A DNA stretch of 29,005 nucleotides, from positions 1-29,005 of the forward strand of contig DATLCI010000152.1 of the NCBI GenBank assembly GCA_035526435.1, written 5' to 3'. The position numbers and the translations under genes are program-made. Source of the stretch: DATLCI01 sp035526435 (GTDB taxonomy: Bacteria > Acidobacteriota > Terriglobia > Terriglobales > Acidobacteriaceae). The notes beneath the pieces were generated by a model. That model was not told where the DNA came from and ran no database searches. It saw only the letters and a list, made by a program, of their open reading frames with translations. Positions 8,710 through 16,177 of this stretch are shown piece after piece. The first letter of the stretch is position 1; each line of letters begins with the position of its first letter.

Positions 8710-10179
8710 CTACTTCAGGCTTTCCATGTGGGCGATCAGCGCTTCGTATTCCGGTTCGGTGAGTTGCACTTTTTCCATGCCGCCGGCCTTCATGGCGGCG
8801 TTGGGGTTCTTCAGCAGATCCAGGATCTTCGCGTGGTCATATTTTTTATGGATGGCAATGAGGCTCGGTCCCGCCGGCGTGCCAATGCCGCCATCCCCAT
8901 GGCAGGAGCTGCAGGCTTGCGCCTCAAAGATCTCTTTGCCTTTGTTCGCCATCGGATTTGCCAGGGCGATATTTGCCGACAGCAGGGAAGCTCCCGCTAG
9001 CTCCGGCTCGAATTTCAGCGCCATGAATTTGCCGACTTCTTCGTTTTGCCGCACCATCTGTTTGGCGATAGTGGGATCACGGTTATCGTCCCAATGACTG
9101 CGCATGCCCAGAAAAACCACTCCCAGGAATACGGCGGCGAATGCCGATATGCTGATCGGCCGTTTCAGCGGATGCCTGGTCTTACTCTTGTCATAGAACG
9201 GCAAGCCTACGAACATCGCGCCCAGCAATGCCGGGATGATCATGATGCCGATCACCGCCGTCGGTCCTTGCCAGTATTTCAGCCACTGGAATGCCGGGAG
9301 GTAATACCATTCGGGCCGGGGAAGGTATTGCGTCTCCGCCGGATTCGCCCGCGGTCCCAGGTCCATGGGATGGATATTGCCCAGGATAGCCAGTCCCGTC
9401 AGCAGCGCAATGGCAAAGATCAAGTCCATCACGATCTGCTTGGGATAGAACGGTTCGCTCGGCAGCTTCGGTTCCAGTGGATCTTCTATATAGGGGCCGG
9501 CCGGGCCCGCTTTGCGGAAGAGATAGACATGCGCCGTCAAAGCCGCGAAGATGCTGGCGGGAAGTAAGAAAACATGGAAGACAAAGAATCGGGAAAGGGT
9601 CAGCGTTCCCATCTCCGTCCCGCCGCGGAGCAGGCGTTTGAGAAAGTCGCCTATCAGCGGGACCTCGCTGATGATGTTGGTTCCCACCGTGGTCGCGAAA
9701 TAGGCCTTCTGGTCCCAGGGCAGCAGGTAGCCGGTGAAGGACATGCCCAGCATCAGCGCAAAGAGCACGCAACCGGCAACCCACAGTAGTTCACGTTTGC
9801 CCTTATAAGCGCCAAAGAAAAAAGTCTGGAACACATGCATGATGAGCACGATCACGATCGCGCTTGAGCCATACGCATGAATGCTGCGGATCAGTGCGCC
9901 TGCGTTCACTTCCTTGGCAATGTATGCCACCGTGGTGTGTGCATGGTCAGCCGAGGGCACATAGTAAAACGCCAGGAACACCCCGGTGATGACTTGCGAC
10001 ATGAACAGGAAAAGCAATCCTGAGCCGAATACATAAGCCCAGCGCGCCCCACCGGGGATAGGCTCATGCAACGCCAGCCGCATCAATTTGTCGATGCCGG
10101 TGCGATGGTCGAGCCAATGGAAAAAGGTCCGCACCTGGCCCTGGGAGTCGTGGGGGGTCGGAGGCATTGGCGTTGACAT
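8710..10179 (-). CDS. cytochrome b (b6/b6f-type core) fused to C-terminal cytochrome c domain
   Basis: This 489-aa quinol-oxidising membrane subunit has two haem-b histidine pairs. One is in RSIHAYGSSAIVIVLIMH (13 residues between) and the other in FHVFLLPASIFAALTAH (14 residues between), a spacing typical of cytochrome b6 rather than mitochondrial b. The Qo-site motif PEWY is at residues 289-292, so the N- and C-terminal cytochrome b parts are joined in one chain. After the last membrane helix (ISISAFAAVFLGVVFLGM) comes a periplasmic class I cytochrome c domain with CSSCH at 423-427. The ATG overlaps the Rieske stop codon (TGATG), indicating translational coupling. It is the last gene of the respiratory operon. 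It would pass electrons from quinol through Rieske to the fused haem c or to the small cytochromes upstream. Confidence 0.92.
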   Translation of the reverse strand: MSTPMPPTPHDSQGQVRTFFHWLDHRTGIDKLMRLALHEPIPGGARWAYVFGSGLLFLFMSQVITGVFLAFYYVPSADHAHTTVAYIAKEVNAGALIRSIHAYGSSAIVIVLIMHVFQTFFFGAYKGKRELLWVAGCVLFALMLGMSFTGYLLPWDQKAYFATTVGTNIISEVPLIGDFLKRLLRGGTEMGTLTLSRFFVFHVFLLPASIFAALTAHVYLFRKAGPAGPYIEDPLEPKLPSEPFYPKQIVMDLIFAIALLTGLAILGNIHPMDLGPRANPAETQYLPRPEWYYLPAFQWLKYWQGPTAVIGIMIIPALLGAMFVGLPFYDKSKTRHPLKRPISISAFAAVFLGVVFLGMRSHWDDNRDPTIAKQMVRQNEEVGKFMALKFEPELAGASLLSANIALANPMANKGKEIFEAQACSSCHGDGGIGTPAGPSLIAIHKKYDHAKILDLLKNPNAAMKAGGMEKVQLTEPEYEALIAHMESLK

Positions 10180-10763
10180 CAGGCCATGACCTCCCGCGAC
10201 GGAGTGAGTTGGCGAAAGAATTGATAACGTACCTTCAACACCCCGTTCTCAACCTTGGACTCCAGAACGTCCATATCGCGCGGCGGCGGTCCGGCCACGC
10301 GGCGTCCTTCGCCATCGAATACCCCTACGTGGCACGGGCAAATGAACTTGCCCTCTTGCTCTTTCCACGGGACGGTGCAGCCCAGATGCGGGCACACGGC
10401 TGACAACACGCGGAATCCACCGCCGGGACCCGGCAATACATACACCGGCTTCTCCGAGGTCACCTTGCGCCAGCCGTCACGCTGTTCGATGACTACCAGC
10501 TTCTTGACCGGCGCGGTAGCGGCGCCGAATTCATCCACTGGCCCCACGTCTGACCAAGCGGTCTCCGTGGTATCGGCCAACAGCGGGTGCATGGCGAACT
10601 TCATCAGCGGGACAAACAGCACCGCCCCCATGCCGACGGTGCCAATAGTGGTCAGCACGCCCAAGAATGATCGCCGCTCCAGGGAGGGAGGCGAGATTGA
10701 TGCTAGGTCTTTATCTTTGTCGTCGCGGGGGCATCCGCAATCGTTGGTATCCATACTCGGCAT
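10179..10763 (-). CDS. Rieske [2Fe-2S] protein of a bc-type complex
   Basis: This 194-aa protein has an N-terminal twin-arginine motif (LERRSFLGV) followed by a hydrophobic helix (VLTTIGTVGMGAVLFVPLM), as in Tat-exported, membrane-anchored Rieske proteins. Cluster ligands are in CPHLGC and CPCHVG, i.e. two Cys and two His plus the disulfide pair. The Pro loop AGPPPRDM follows. It transfers electrons from quinol bound at cytochrome b. Its stop overlaps the cytochrome b start by one base. A possible alternative start is the ATG at 10754. A 103-nt gap upstream carries a CRP-like palindrome, so it may also have its own promoter. Confidence 0.93.
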   Translation of the reverse strand: MPSMDTNDCGCPRDDKDKDLASISPPSLERRSFLGVLTTIGTVGMGAVLFVPLMKFAMHPLLADTTETAWSDVGPVDEFGAATAPVKKLVVIEQRDGWRKVTSEKPVYVLPGPGGGFRVLSAVCPHLGCTVPWKEQEGKFICPCHVGVFDGEGRRVAGPPPRDMDVLESKVENGVLKVRYQFFRQLTPSREVMA

Positions 10764-10810
10764 GATTCGCCGATGTGCGCCACGTCACAAGGGTGGATGT
10801 CACAGGAGGA

Positions 10811-10826
10811 TGTGACGTACATCACG
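10811..10826. promoter_or_regulatory. CRP-like palindrome upstream of Rieske gene
   Basis: The sequence TGTGACGTACATCACG matches the TGTGA-N6-TCACA CRP box at nine of ten core positions. It shares TGTGAC-N4-ATCAC with three other intergenic sites in this window. It lies in the 103-nt gap before the Rieske start. Two further TGTGAC half-sites on the minus strand lie at 10784-10789 and 10799-10804. No convincing -10 element is visible, so whether it activates or represses is open. Confidence 0.6.
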
Positions 10827-10866
10827 CCACCGCGGGGAACCACAGCAACTGTCGCTTTGCGGGAGA

Positions 10867-11118
10867 TTATTTGGTGAACACCAATGAGAAGAGGTAAGTG
10901 ATCAGCCCCAGTGCCAGGCAGGCGCCACCGAAGATCGCAAATATCAGAAATGAAGTGGGATGACCCCATAGAAGCGAGATGGCCTCGATGGCCATACCTA
11001 CGAGCAGGAAGATCCCTGACAAGCGGATACGCCTCGCTACCTTCGGGTGAAGGTCTGATCCCCGGCGATGCGCTGCCGGAGCGGGTTCTGCGGTTAGGGG
11101 TATGTCCTCGGCGCTCAT
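10867..11118 (-). CDS. small two-helix membrane protein in the cytochrome operon
   Basis: This 83-aa protein has two predicted transmembrane helices (about residues 33-50, IFLLVGMAIEAISLLW, and 56-80, FLIFAIFGGACLALGLITYLFSL) after a polar N-terminus. It has no cysteine or haem motif and no family that I recognise. The start codon overlaps the stop of the NapC-like gene by 4 nt (ATGA), so it is probably translated with it. Its position between the NapC-like and Rieske genes suggests a small accessory subunit of the quinol-oxidising complex. Confidence 0.75.
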   Translation of the reverse strand: MSAEDIPLTAEPAPAAHRRGSDLHPKVARRIRLSGIFLLVGMAIEAISLLWGHPTSFLIFAIFGGACLALGLITYLFSLVFTK

Positions 11119-11762
11119 TCAGTTGTTCCCTTGGCAGCTCCCGCAGGAGGATAGAATTTTTGCTTATCCAGGTTCATGGTGTCGTGATTGAGATCATGGC
11201 ATCCGCTGGAGATGCAGCTCAACTTATCCGATTTGATCTGGGGCATTGTCTCCGGGTCAGCATTATGCACCGCGCCCTCCTCAAAGCTCTTGGCGCCAAG
11301 GTGGCAATGCAGGCAGTTCTGATTAGTGAAGGGCTTGTACAGATGAATGGGAGGCTTAGGATCCTGGGTCAGCCAGACCCACACGTGCCGCAGCCCATGC
11401 ATCTTCGCCTTGACGGGGCCGAACATCGTGTAATCGGTGTGGCAGGTATAACAGGCCTCACCAGCGGGAATGCGATGATTCACAAAGTGCGAAGCCGCCA
11501 GGTGTCCGGAGTCGTCGATCTTGAGGCTCTGGCCATACGGCTTCATGATGTGGCAGGAGAGGCAGAACTCGGTGCGCTTAGAGAGTTCTACGTGCGTCTG
11601 CACTCCGGCTCCGGCCAAAGCCACGGGCAAGATGAAGAGCGCGATGAAGGCCAGCATCTTGCCGCCCCGGCTGGAGACTAGGTCGGGGCGTAGGACGACC
11701 GTGTAGACCAGCAACCCGGACAGGGCGATGAATGTGATGAGGATGACTTTGGTGATGTCCAT
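11115..11762 (-). CDS. NapC/CymA-like membrane-anchored multiheme cytochrome c
   Basis: This 215-aa protein has two N-terminal membrane helices (about residues 5-24 and 36-54) and then a periplasmic haem domain. Three canonical sites are visible: CLSCH at 67-71, CYTCH and CLHCH. A fourth possible site has wider spacing, CISSGCH (CX4CH). Many additional His residues may act as distal ligands. NapC/NirT/CymA proteins oxidise membrane quinol and pass electrons to periplasmic partners, or the reverse. The gene is 12 nt downstream of the second monoheme cytochrome and overlaps the small membrane protein gene by 4 nt. No clear SD precedes the ATG at 11762. Confidence 0.85.
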   Translation of the reverse strand: MDITKVILITFIALSGLLVYTVVLRPDLVSSRGGKMLAFIALFILPVALAGAGVQTHVELSKRTEFCLSCHIMKPYGQSLKIDDSGHLAASHFVNHRIPAGEACYTCHTDYTMFGPVKAKMHGLRHVWVWLTQDPKPPIHLYKPFTNQNCLHCHLGAKSFEEGAVHNADPETMPQIKSDKLSCISSGCHDLNHDTMNLDKQKFYPPAGAAKGTTE

Positions 11763-11774
11763 CGTGGATGAGGA

Positions 11775-12107
11775 CTACTTTTTCGCCTTGGTCAGCCCAC
11801 GGATGTATGCCACCAATGCCTTGATCTGCACGTCCGTCAGCTTCTTTTCGAACGCCGGCATCTTGTTCTTGCCCTTGGTCGTGATCTGGATCAGCTCCGC
11901 ATCCGGGGCCTTCATGATCTCCGGCAGACGGAAGTCGCGGGCATTGAGCTTCTTGCCGGCAGCGGTATCACCTTTGCCGTCGACGCCGTGACAGACGGCG
12001 CATTTCGTCTTATACAGCGTCACAAACTGCGGATCAGGCTCTTGCGCCATGGCGGCAGTCGCAAATGTGACCACCGCGGCCGCCAGTAAGATTCGAGATA
12101 GCTTCAT
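11775..12107 (-). CDS. periplasmic class I monoheme cytochrome c (copy 2)
   Basis: This 110-aa protein has a signal peptide (MKLSRILLAAAVVTFATAAMA) and one haem site CAVCHG near the mature N-terminus. The distal Met ligand lies in KNKMPAF, and the C-terminal helix is LVAYIRGL. This is the size and layout of a soluble electron shuttle. It is a clear paralogue of the adjacent upstream cytochrome, sharing the GKGDTAAGKKLNARD/GETPAGKKLGAKD-type region and KNKMPAF. The ATG at 12107 follows a GGGAG. A role carrying electrons between the bc/NapC side and the decaheme protein is inferred from position. Confidence 0.88.
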   Translation of the reverse strand: MKLSRILLAAAVVTFATAAMAQEPDPQFVTLYKTKCAVCHGVDGKGDTAAGKKLNARDFRLPEIMKAPDAELIQITTKGKNKMPAFEKKLTDVQIKALVAYIRGLTKAKK

Positions 12108-12175
12108 AGGTTTGACTCCCTGAGACAAAGGTTAACCCTCTCATGAATAGTACTGCATCTGTCTAGGCTGTTTTT

Positions 12176-12484
12176 TTATTTCATGCCCCGGATAACGCTG
12201 ACCAGGTCTTTCATCTGTTCCTCGGTCAGCTTACCCTTGAACGCCGGCATCTTGTTCTTTCCGTCTCGCACGATCGCCACCAATTGGGCGTCGGTCTTTT
12301 TCTGCGCTTCCGGCAGGCGCAGGTCCTTGGCGCCCAGCTTCTTACCTGCTGGAGTTTCGCCGCTGGCATTCGCGCCATGGCATACCTGGCACTTTACCTT
12401 GTAATCGGCCCCGCCATCTGCCCACGCGGTGGCCGAGCCCAATACTCCCGCGGCCATGATGATTGCGATCAATGATCTGCGCAC
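12176..12484 (-). CDS. periplasmic class I monoheme cytochrome c (copy 1)
   Basis: This 102-aa protein starts at a GTG (12484) directly after an excellent SD (AAGGAGG). The signal peptide is RRSLIAIIMAAGVLGSATAWA. It has one haem site CQVCHG and distal Met in KNKMPAFKGKLT. Longer in-frame starts upstream would run inside the outer-membrane barrel gene and remove the signal peptide from the N-terminus, so they are unlikely. It begins 17 nt after the barrel gene ends if the barrel stop at 12502 is used. It is paralogous to the next cytochrome downstream. Confidence 0.88.
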   Translation of the reverse strand: MRRSLIAIIMAAGVLGSATAWADGGADYKVKCQVCHGANASGETPAGKKLGAKDLRLPEAQKKTDAQLVAIVRDGKNKMPAFKGKLTEEQMKDLVSVIRGMK

Positions 12485-12501
12485 TGGTCCTCCTTTGTGG
12501 A

Positions 12502-15033
12502 TCAGAAGCGGTATTCCAGAACGAACGAAATATTGTGTACCCGGTACGACGGCTGGTCTGCGCCCAGGAACAGGTACCGCACGGCTCCGGTGTCGCCCAC
12601 CACGAAGTATGGGTAATTTGAACTCGGCGTCCCGATCAGCGGACTGGTGCATCCCGGGACAGCCGCGCCCGGAGGCACCGGACTCACGCAGCCCATGTAA
12701 GGCGTCATCGCGGAAGTCTGATAGTCCTTGATGTCGTTCTGCTGGTAGCGGTACTCCACTCGCGGTGAGATGTTCTTAGTCACCTTGTATTTGAAGACCA
12801 CGCCCAAGTCGTGCAGCCGGTGGGTGGTTTGCGGATAATCCACCGCCGCATTGGTCGTGACCAGGACAAACTTGTTCGGTCCCGTCAGTAAAGTCGGATC
12901 ACCCAACGGGCGCGAATTCACATTGCCCGTGGAAGCTGACAGGGAATAGAACGTCGTCACGTAGGTCCGCTTGCCGAAGGTCAGGTCCGTGCCCAGCGAG
13001 AAGATGTCCACCTTCTCCCGCGCCGCGCTCTCCCAGTCGTTGTTCGGAGAATCGCAGGCCCGTCCCGACACGCTGCAATCCATTGGCAACGGAGCCGCGC
13101 CGCCCGGAGCCCGGTAGCGGGACGTCATCCGTTTGTGATAACGCTCATGCGAGTACTCTGCGAACAAAGTCGCAGCGGAGTTCACCATGAAGTCCGCATC
13201 GATCCCGTAGTTGAAGTTGATGTCCTTCAGCAGGCCATAGATGTAATACGGGCTAGTCGTGCCGCTGATGAAGTTCAGCGGGGTCGAGCGGTTCACGCCG
13301 CCCGGCAGGTTGAAATCGTCCTGTAATGTGGCCGCAATGGCGGAAAAGCTGAAGCGGTCGGTGACATTCCAAGTGAATTGCGACTCCAGCTTGTTGCGGA
13401 CGCGGTGACCCTCATCAAACCGTCGTGAATCGGGTTGGCCTTCTGGGATCCCGCCACTGATCTCCGTAAAGAACTCATCCTCATACTCTTCGGGATTCCG
13501 GACCGCATAGCGGTAGGCCACGCGGAAGGTCATGTCCTTCGTAGGACTGAGGTCCAGCGCTGTGACGAATGCATTCTCCAGCGATTTCCGGACGTCCCGG
13601 TGCTCATTGCGGTCCATCCATTCGCCCTCGTAACCCGCTTTGAACGAACTCCGCTTGGCGAAATACCAGTTGCCGATGAAGTCCAGGTTCTTGCGGTTAT
13701 AGGCGAAGTGCGTGTTGTGGTCCGGCGCTGCTACGTTCGGGGCCGCAATGTCGGCGATCACCGGCGTCAGTTCGATGATCGGAGTGTTGTTGTTGTAGTC
13801 GTAGTGGCGATATGTTCCCTTCAGCTGCACGTCTTTCACCCGCGCCACCAGCGTGAAGTTCATCGACAGGGTCTGCTTGTCGCCGCCCAGGTTTGTTGCC
13901 GGCAGCGGGCCGGTCTGCGCTTGTCGCAGTGAATTGATGGAGTAGGGAATGAAGGGGTCGGTTTGCCGCAGCCAGCCCGGGTTGATGTTGGCCAACAGGT
14001 GCAACCGCGGCGAAAGCTCTACGATCGTGGCCAGGTTCAAATAATGCGCATGGTTGTTAGGGTAAAGGTCGAACCGGCCTTGTGCCGGGCCTGCGCTGCC
14101 GGTACACGCCGAGATGCAATCGGTAGTGCGCCAGGGATTATCGTAGGTCAGCGTTCCCGCATTGTTCTGGAAGAATGACCCCAGGTATCCCACTTGCATG
14201 CCCCAACGGTCGCGATGGAATTCCGTTCCCGCCGTCACCCGGTCCGTCATGTAGTCGATCGGCTCTGGTAGCTCGGCGCCGAATCCCCCCGTCAACGCGG
14301 TGCTGGGGCTCGAATTGATGATGGTCCCGATCGGCCGCGTTCCGCTTTGGTGTTCGCGCAGGTACGAGCCATTCAGGTTCCATCCTGGGGTGAGGTTCAC
14401 GCTGACCAGGCCGCTGCCCGCGCGCCGCAATATCTGCGGAGTAATAAAGTTCATGCCGGGAACGATCTGGGTCTGGATAATGTTCGGCATGGTGTTGCTG
14501 GTAGAAATGCCTTGCAGGGTGTTGCGCAGTGCGAGCGGGATGGTAAACACTCCCGGTGCCGTCTGCACATACAGGGTGCGTGCGGTGTTGGAGTACACGT
14601 GCGGGATCTCGTCATACCGCATCTGGACCTTGAATTTCCCGTACTGGCCCAGCGTCACAAGATAGCTTTGATCTTTATAAATGGCTTTTTCTGATTGCAG
14701 ACTCAGGTAATTATTGGCCCCGAAGACATCGTCCAGGTGCAGCCGCGCGCGACGGACAAAAAAGCCGCTGCGCACGTCCCGGTATTCATTGAACTTCGAG
14801 GTCCGGAGGTCCGGGCTGAAGGGCAGGTCCGGCCGCCCGTAAACGTCGCCCCAGATATGGCGAACGCCGAATTCCACGAAGCCCTTTTCCGGCTCCTCGG
14901 TATCGACCGGTTGGTTTTCTGCCTTGGCCGTCGGGGCCGCTGCCGTCTCCGGCGGTTTGTCCTGCGACCACAACGTCAGGGGAACTAGTAGGCCCAGGAC
15001 TGCGAGTGTGCGGTATAAGTGCCTCATTGTCAT
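12502..15033 (-). CDS. MtrB/PioB-type outer-membrane beta-barrel of a porin-cytochrome conduit
   Basis: This 843-aa protein has a signal peptide (about 1-23, ending LTLWSQ). A long series of alternating amphipathic beta-strands rich in Tyr/Arg/Asp follows (for example FVEFGVRHIWGDVYGRPDLP and FVRRARLHLDDVFGANNYL), with the terminal phenylalanine expected for Bam-dependent insertion (FVLEYRF). Size and pattern fit the MtrB/PioB/MtoB family, whose barrel holds a decaheme cytochrome and lets electrons cross the outer membrane. The CxxC found near the N-terminus of some Shewanella MtrB proteins is absent. The ATG at 15033 follows GAGAGG. The gene starts 15 nt after the decaheme gene, the usual MtrA-MtrB gene order. 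Confidence 0.9.
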   Translation of the reverse strand: MTMRHLYRTLAVLGLLVPLTLWSQDKPPETAAAPTAKAENQPVDTEEPEKGFVEFGVRHIWGDVYGRPDLPFSPDLRTSKFNEYRDVRSGFFVRRARLHLDDVFGANNYLSLQSEKAIYKDQSYLVTLGQYGKFKVQMRYDEIPHVYSNTARTLYVQTAPGVFTIPLALRNTLQGISTSNTMPNIIQTQIVPGMNFITPQILRRAGSGLVSVNLTPGWNLNGSYLREHQSGTRPIGTIINSSPSTALTGGFGAELPEPIDYMTDRVTAGTEFHRDRWGMQVGYLGSFFQNNAGTLTYDNPWRTTDCISACTGSAGPAQGRFDLYPNNHAHYLNLATIVELSPRLHLLANINPGWLRQTDPFIPYSINSLRQAQTGPLPATNLGGDKQTLSMNFTLVARVKDVQLKGTYRHYDYNNNTPIIELTPVIADIAAPNVAAPDHNTHFAYNRKNLDFIGNWYFAKRSSFKAGYEGEWMDRNEHRDVRKSLENAFVTALDLSPTKDMTFRVAYRYAVRNPEEYEDEFFTEISGGIPEGQPDSRRFDEGHRVRNKLESQFTWNVTDRFSFSAIAATLQDDFNLPGGVNRSTPLNFISGTTSPYYIYGLLKDINFNYGIDADFMVNSAATLFAEYSHERYHKRMTSRYRAPGGAAPLPMDCSVSGRACDSPNNDWESAAREKVDIFSLGTDLTFGKRTYVTTFYSLSASTGNVNSRPLGDPTLLTGPNKFVLVTTNAAVDYPQTTHRLHDLGVVFKYKVTKNISPRVEYRYQQNDIKDYQTSAMTPYMGCVSPVPPGAAVPGCTSPLIGTPSSNYPYFVVGDTGAVRYLFLGADQPSYRVHNISFVLEYRF

Positions 15034-15048
15034 CGTCCTCTCCCAGAT

Positions 15049-16047
15049 TTATCGCAGGAAATATTTTCCTGACGGATGGTTTGACCCGTGGATCTGCGAG
15101 TGACAGTTCGTGCAGCCACGATTGAAATTCTTGATGGAACCCAACGGTTGCGGCTGGGTGGGGTGGCGGCTCATCACGTGGCAGGAATCACACACGCGCG
15201 GCATGCGTACCTTTAGTAACTGCGGATTGCTGGTGCCATGCGGCTCGTGGCAATTCGCGCAGTTCTCCACCACCGGCGGATGCTCCCAGGCGAATGGACC
15301 GCGCCGCTCCGTGTGGCAGCTCAGGCAATTCTCATTCGTCGTTGCCTGGATCAACTGCTTCGGGTGCGGCGTGCCGTGAGGGTTATGGCAGCTTGAGCAC
15401 GTGACCTTGCCTTCGCGGTAAGGCATGTGCGAGGACCGCTGCAGTTGCGCCTTGCGCATCTGATGGCAGGTCAGGCACAGCTCCGGCTGGGGTTTCTTCA
15501 TGGTCGCGTTCTCCGTCAGCGGCGCGTTGTAACGCATGTCCGCGGAGAGCGTGCCTTCCTTCTTCGCCGGATGTCCCTGATGGCAGTCCACGCACGCCAT
15601 CGAGCGGGATTCGTGCGGGCTTCCGCGCCAGAACATCTGCCGGCCCTTGGTGTGGCAACCCAGGCAGGAATTGTTCTTCTCTTCCACCGAATTGGTGGAA
15701 CCAGCCGTGAACCGGACGGCGACCGTCTCTTTCGTCCCGGCTTCTGCGTGTGCCTTGCCCGGTCCGTGGCAGCTTTCGCAGCCCAATTTTTCCGTGTCGG
15801 TGTGGGGATGAGAGAACGCCTTCCCCATCGGCGTCTTGTTGAATCGCTTGCTCTCTTCTTCGTGGCAGGTGAGACAAGTCTCGCTGCCCACATATTGTGA
15901 AGAATTGATCGCCCGGGTCGCGCCTTGCGCTGCCGCAGTCTTCTGCTCCGGTTTGCCCGGCGCAGCCGCTAGGGTGAGGTAAAAACAAAAGAAGGAAAGG
16001 ATGCAGATCGTGAACAGAGTCCTTCGAATCATGCTGTGTGTAGCCAC
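15049..16047 (-). CDS. DmsE/MtrA-type periplasmic decaheme cytochrome c
   Basis: About 332 aa with a signal peptide (RRTLFTICILSFFCFYLTLAA) and exactly ten CXXCH motifs: CLTCH, CESCH, CLGCH, CVDCH, CLTCH, CSSCH, CLSCH, CANCH, CDSCH and CTNCH. Ten haems in about 300 residues is the hallmark of MtrA/PioA/MtoA/DmsE proteins, which thread into an MtrB-type barrel as a molecular wire. The start is the GTG at 16047, preceded by GAGG at good spacing, or the ATG at 16032. Longer starts would overlap the promoter. A perfect CRP-type palindrome and a -10-like element lie upstream. It is the first gene of the operon. Confidence 0.92.
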   Translation of the reverse strand: MATHSMIRRTLFTICILSFFCFYLTLAAAPGKPEQKTAAAQGATRAINSSQYVGSETCLTCHEEESKRFNKTPMGKAFSHPHTDTEKLGCESCHGPGKAHAEAGTKETVAVRFTAGSTNSVEEKNNSCLGCHTKGRQMFWRGSPHESRSMACVDCHQGHPAKKEGTLSADMRYNAPLTENATMKKPQPELCLTCHQMRKAQLQRSSHMPYREGKVTCSSCHNPHGTPHPKQLIQATTNENCLSCHTERRGPFAWEHPPVVENCANCHEPHGTSNPQLLKVRMPRVCDSCHVMSRHPTQPQPLGSIKNFNRGCTNCHSQIHGSNHPSGKYFLR

Positions 16048-16092
16048 GGTGACCTCAACTCTCCTGGTCTTGGAATTCGGAGAGCTGCACAC

Positions 16093-16135
16093 AGTATCGC
16101 GATTACGCAAAAAACGCGATGTGATGCGGGTCACA
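16093..16135 (-). promoter_or_regulatory. CRP-type box and -10 element of the cytochrome operon promoter
   Basis: TGTGATGCGGGTCACA (16120-16135) has the full TGTGA-N6-TCACA core. Read on the minus strand it is TGTGACCCGCATCACA, fitting the shared TGTGAC-N4-ATCAC pattern. On the minus strand a GATACT (16098-16093) would place the transcription start near 16087. The centre of the box would then be about 41 nt upstream, the class II activator position. The start codon is a further 40 nt or so downstream. Confidence 0.7.
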
Positions 16136-16177
16136 CATGTTGGTGATAGTGGTTCGAAAGATTTTCAGGCAATCGGG

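Noticed and set aside
12485..12652. Longer start for the first monoheme cytochrome
   Set aside because: It would lie inside the barrel gene and bury the signal peptide. The GTG at 12484 has a near-perfect SD.
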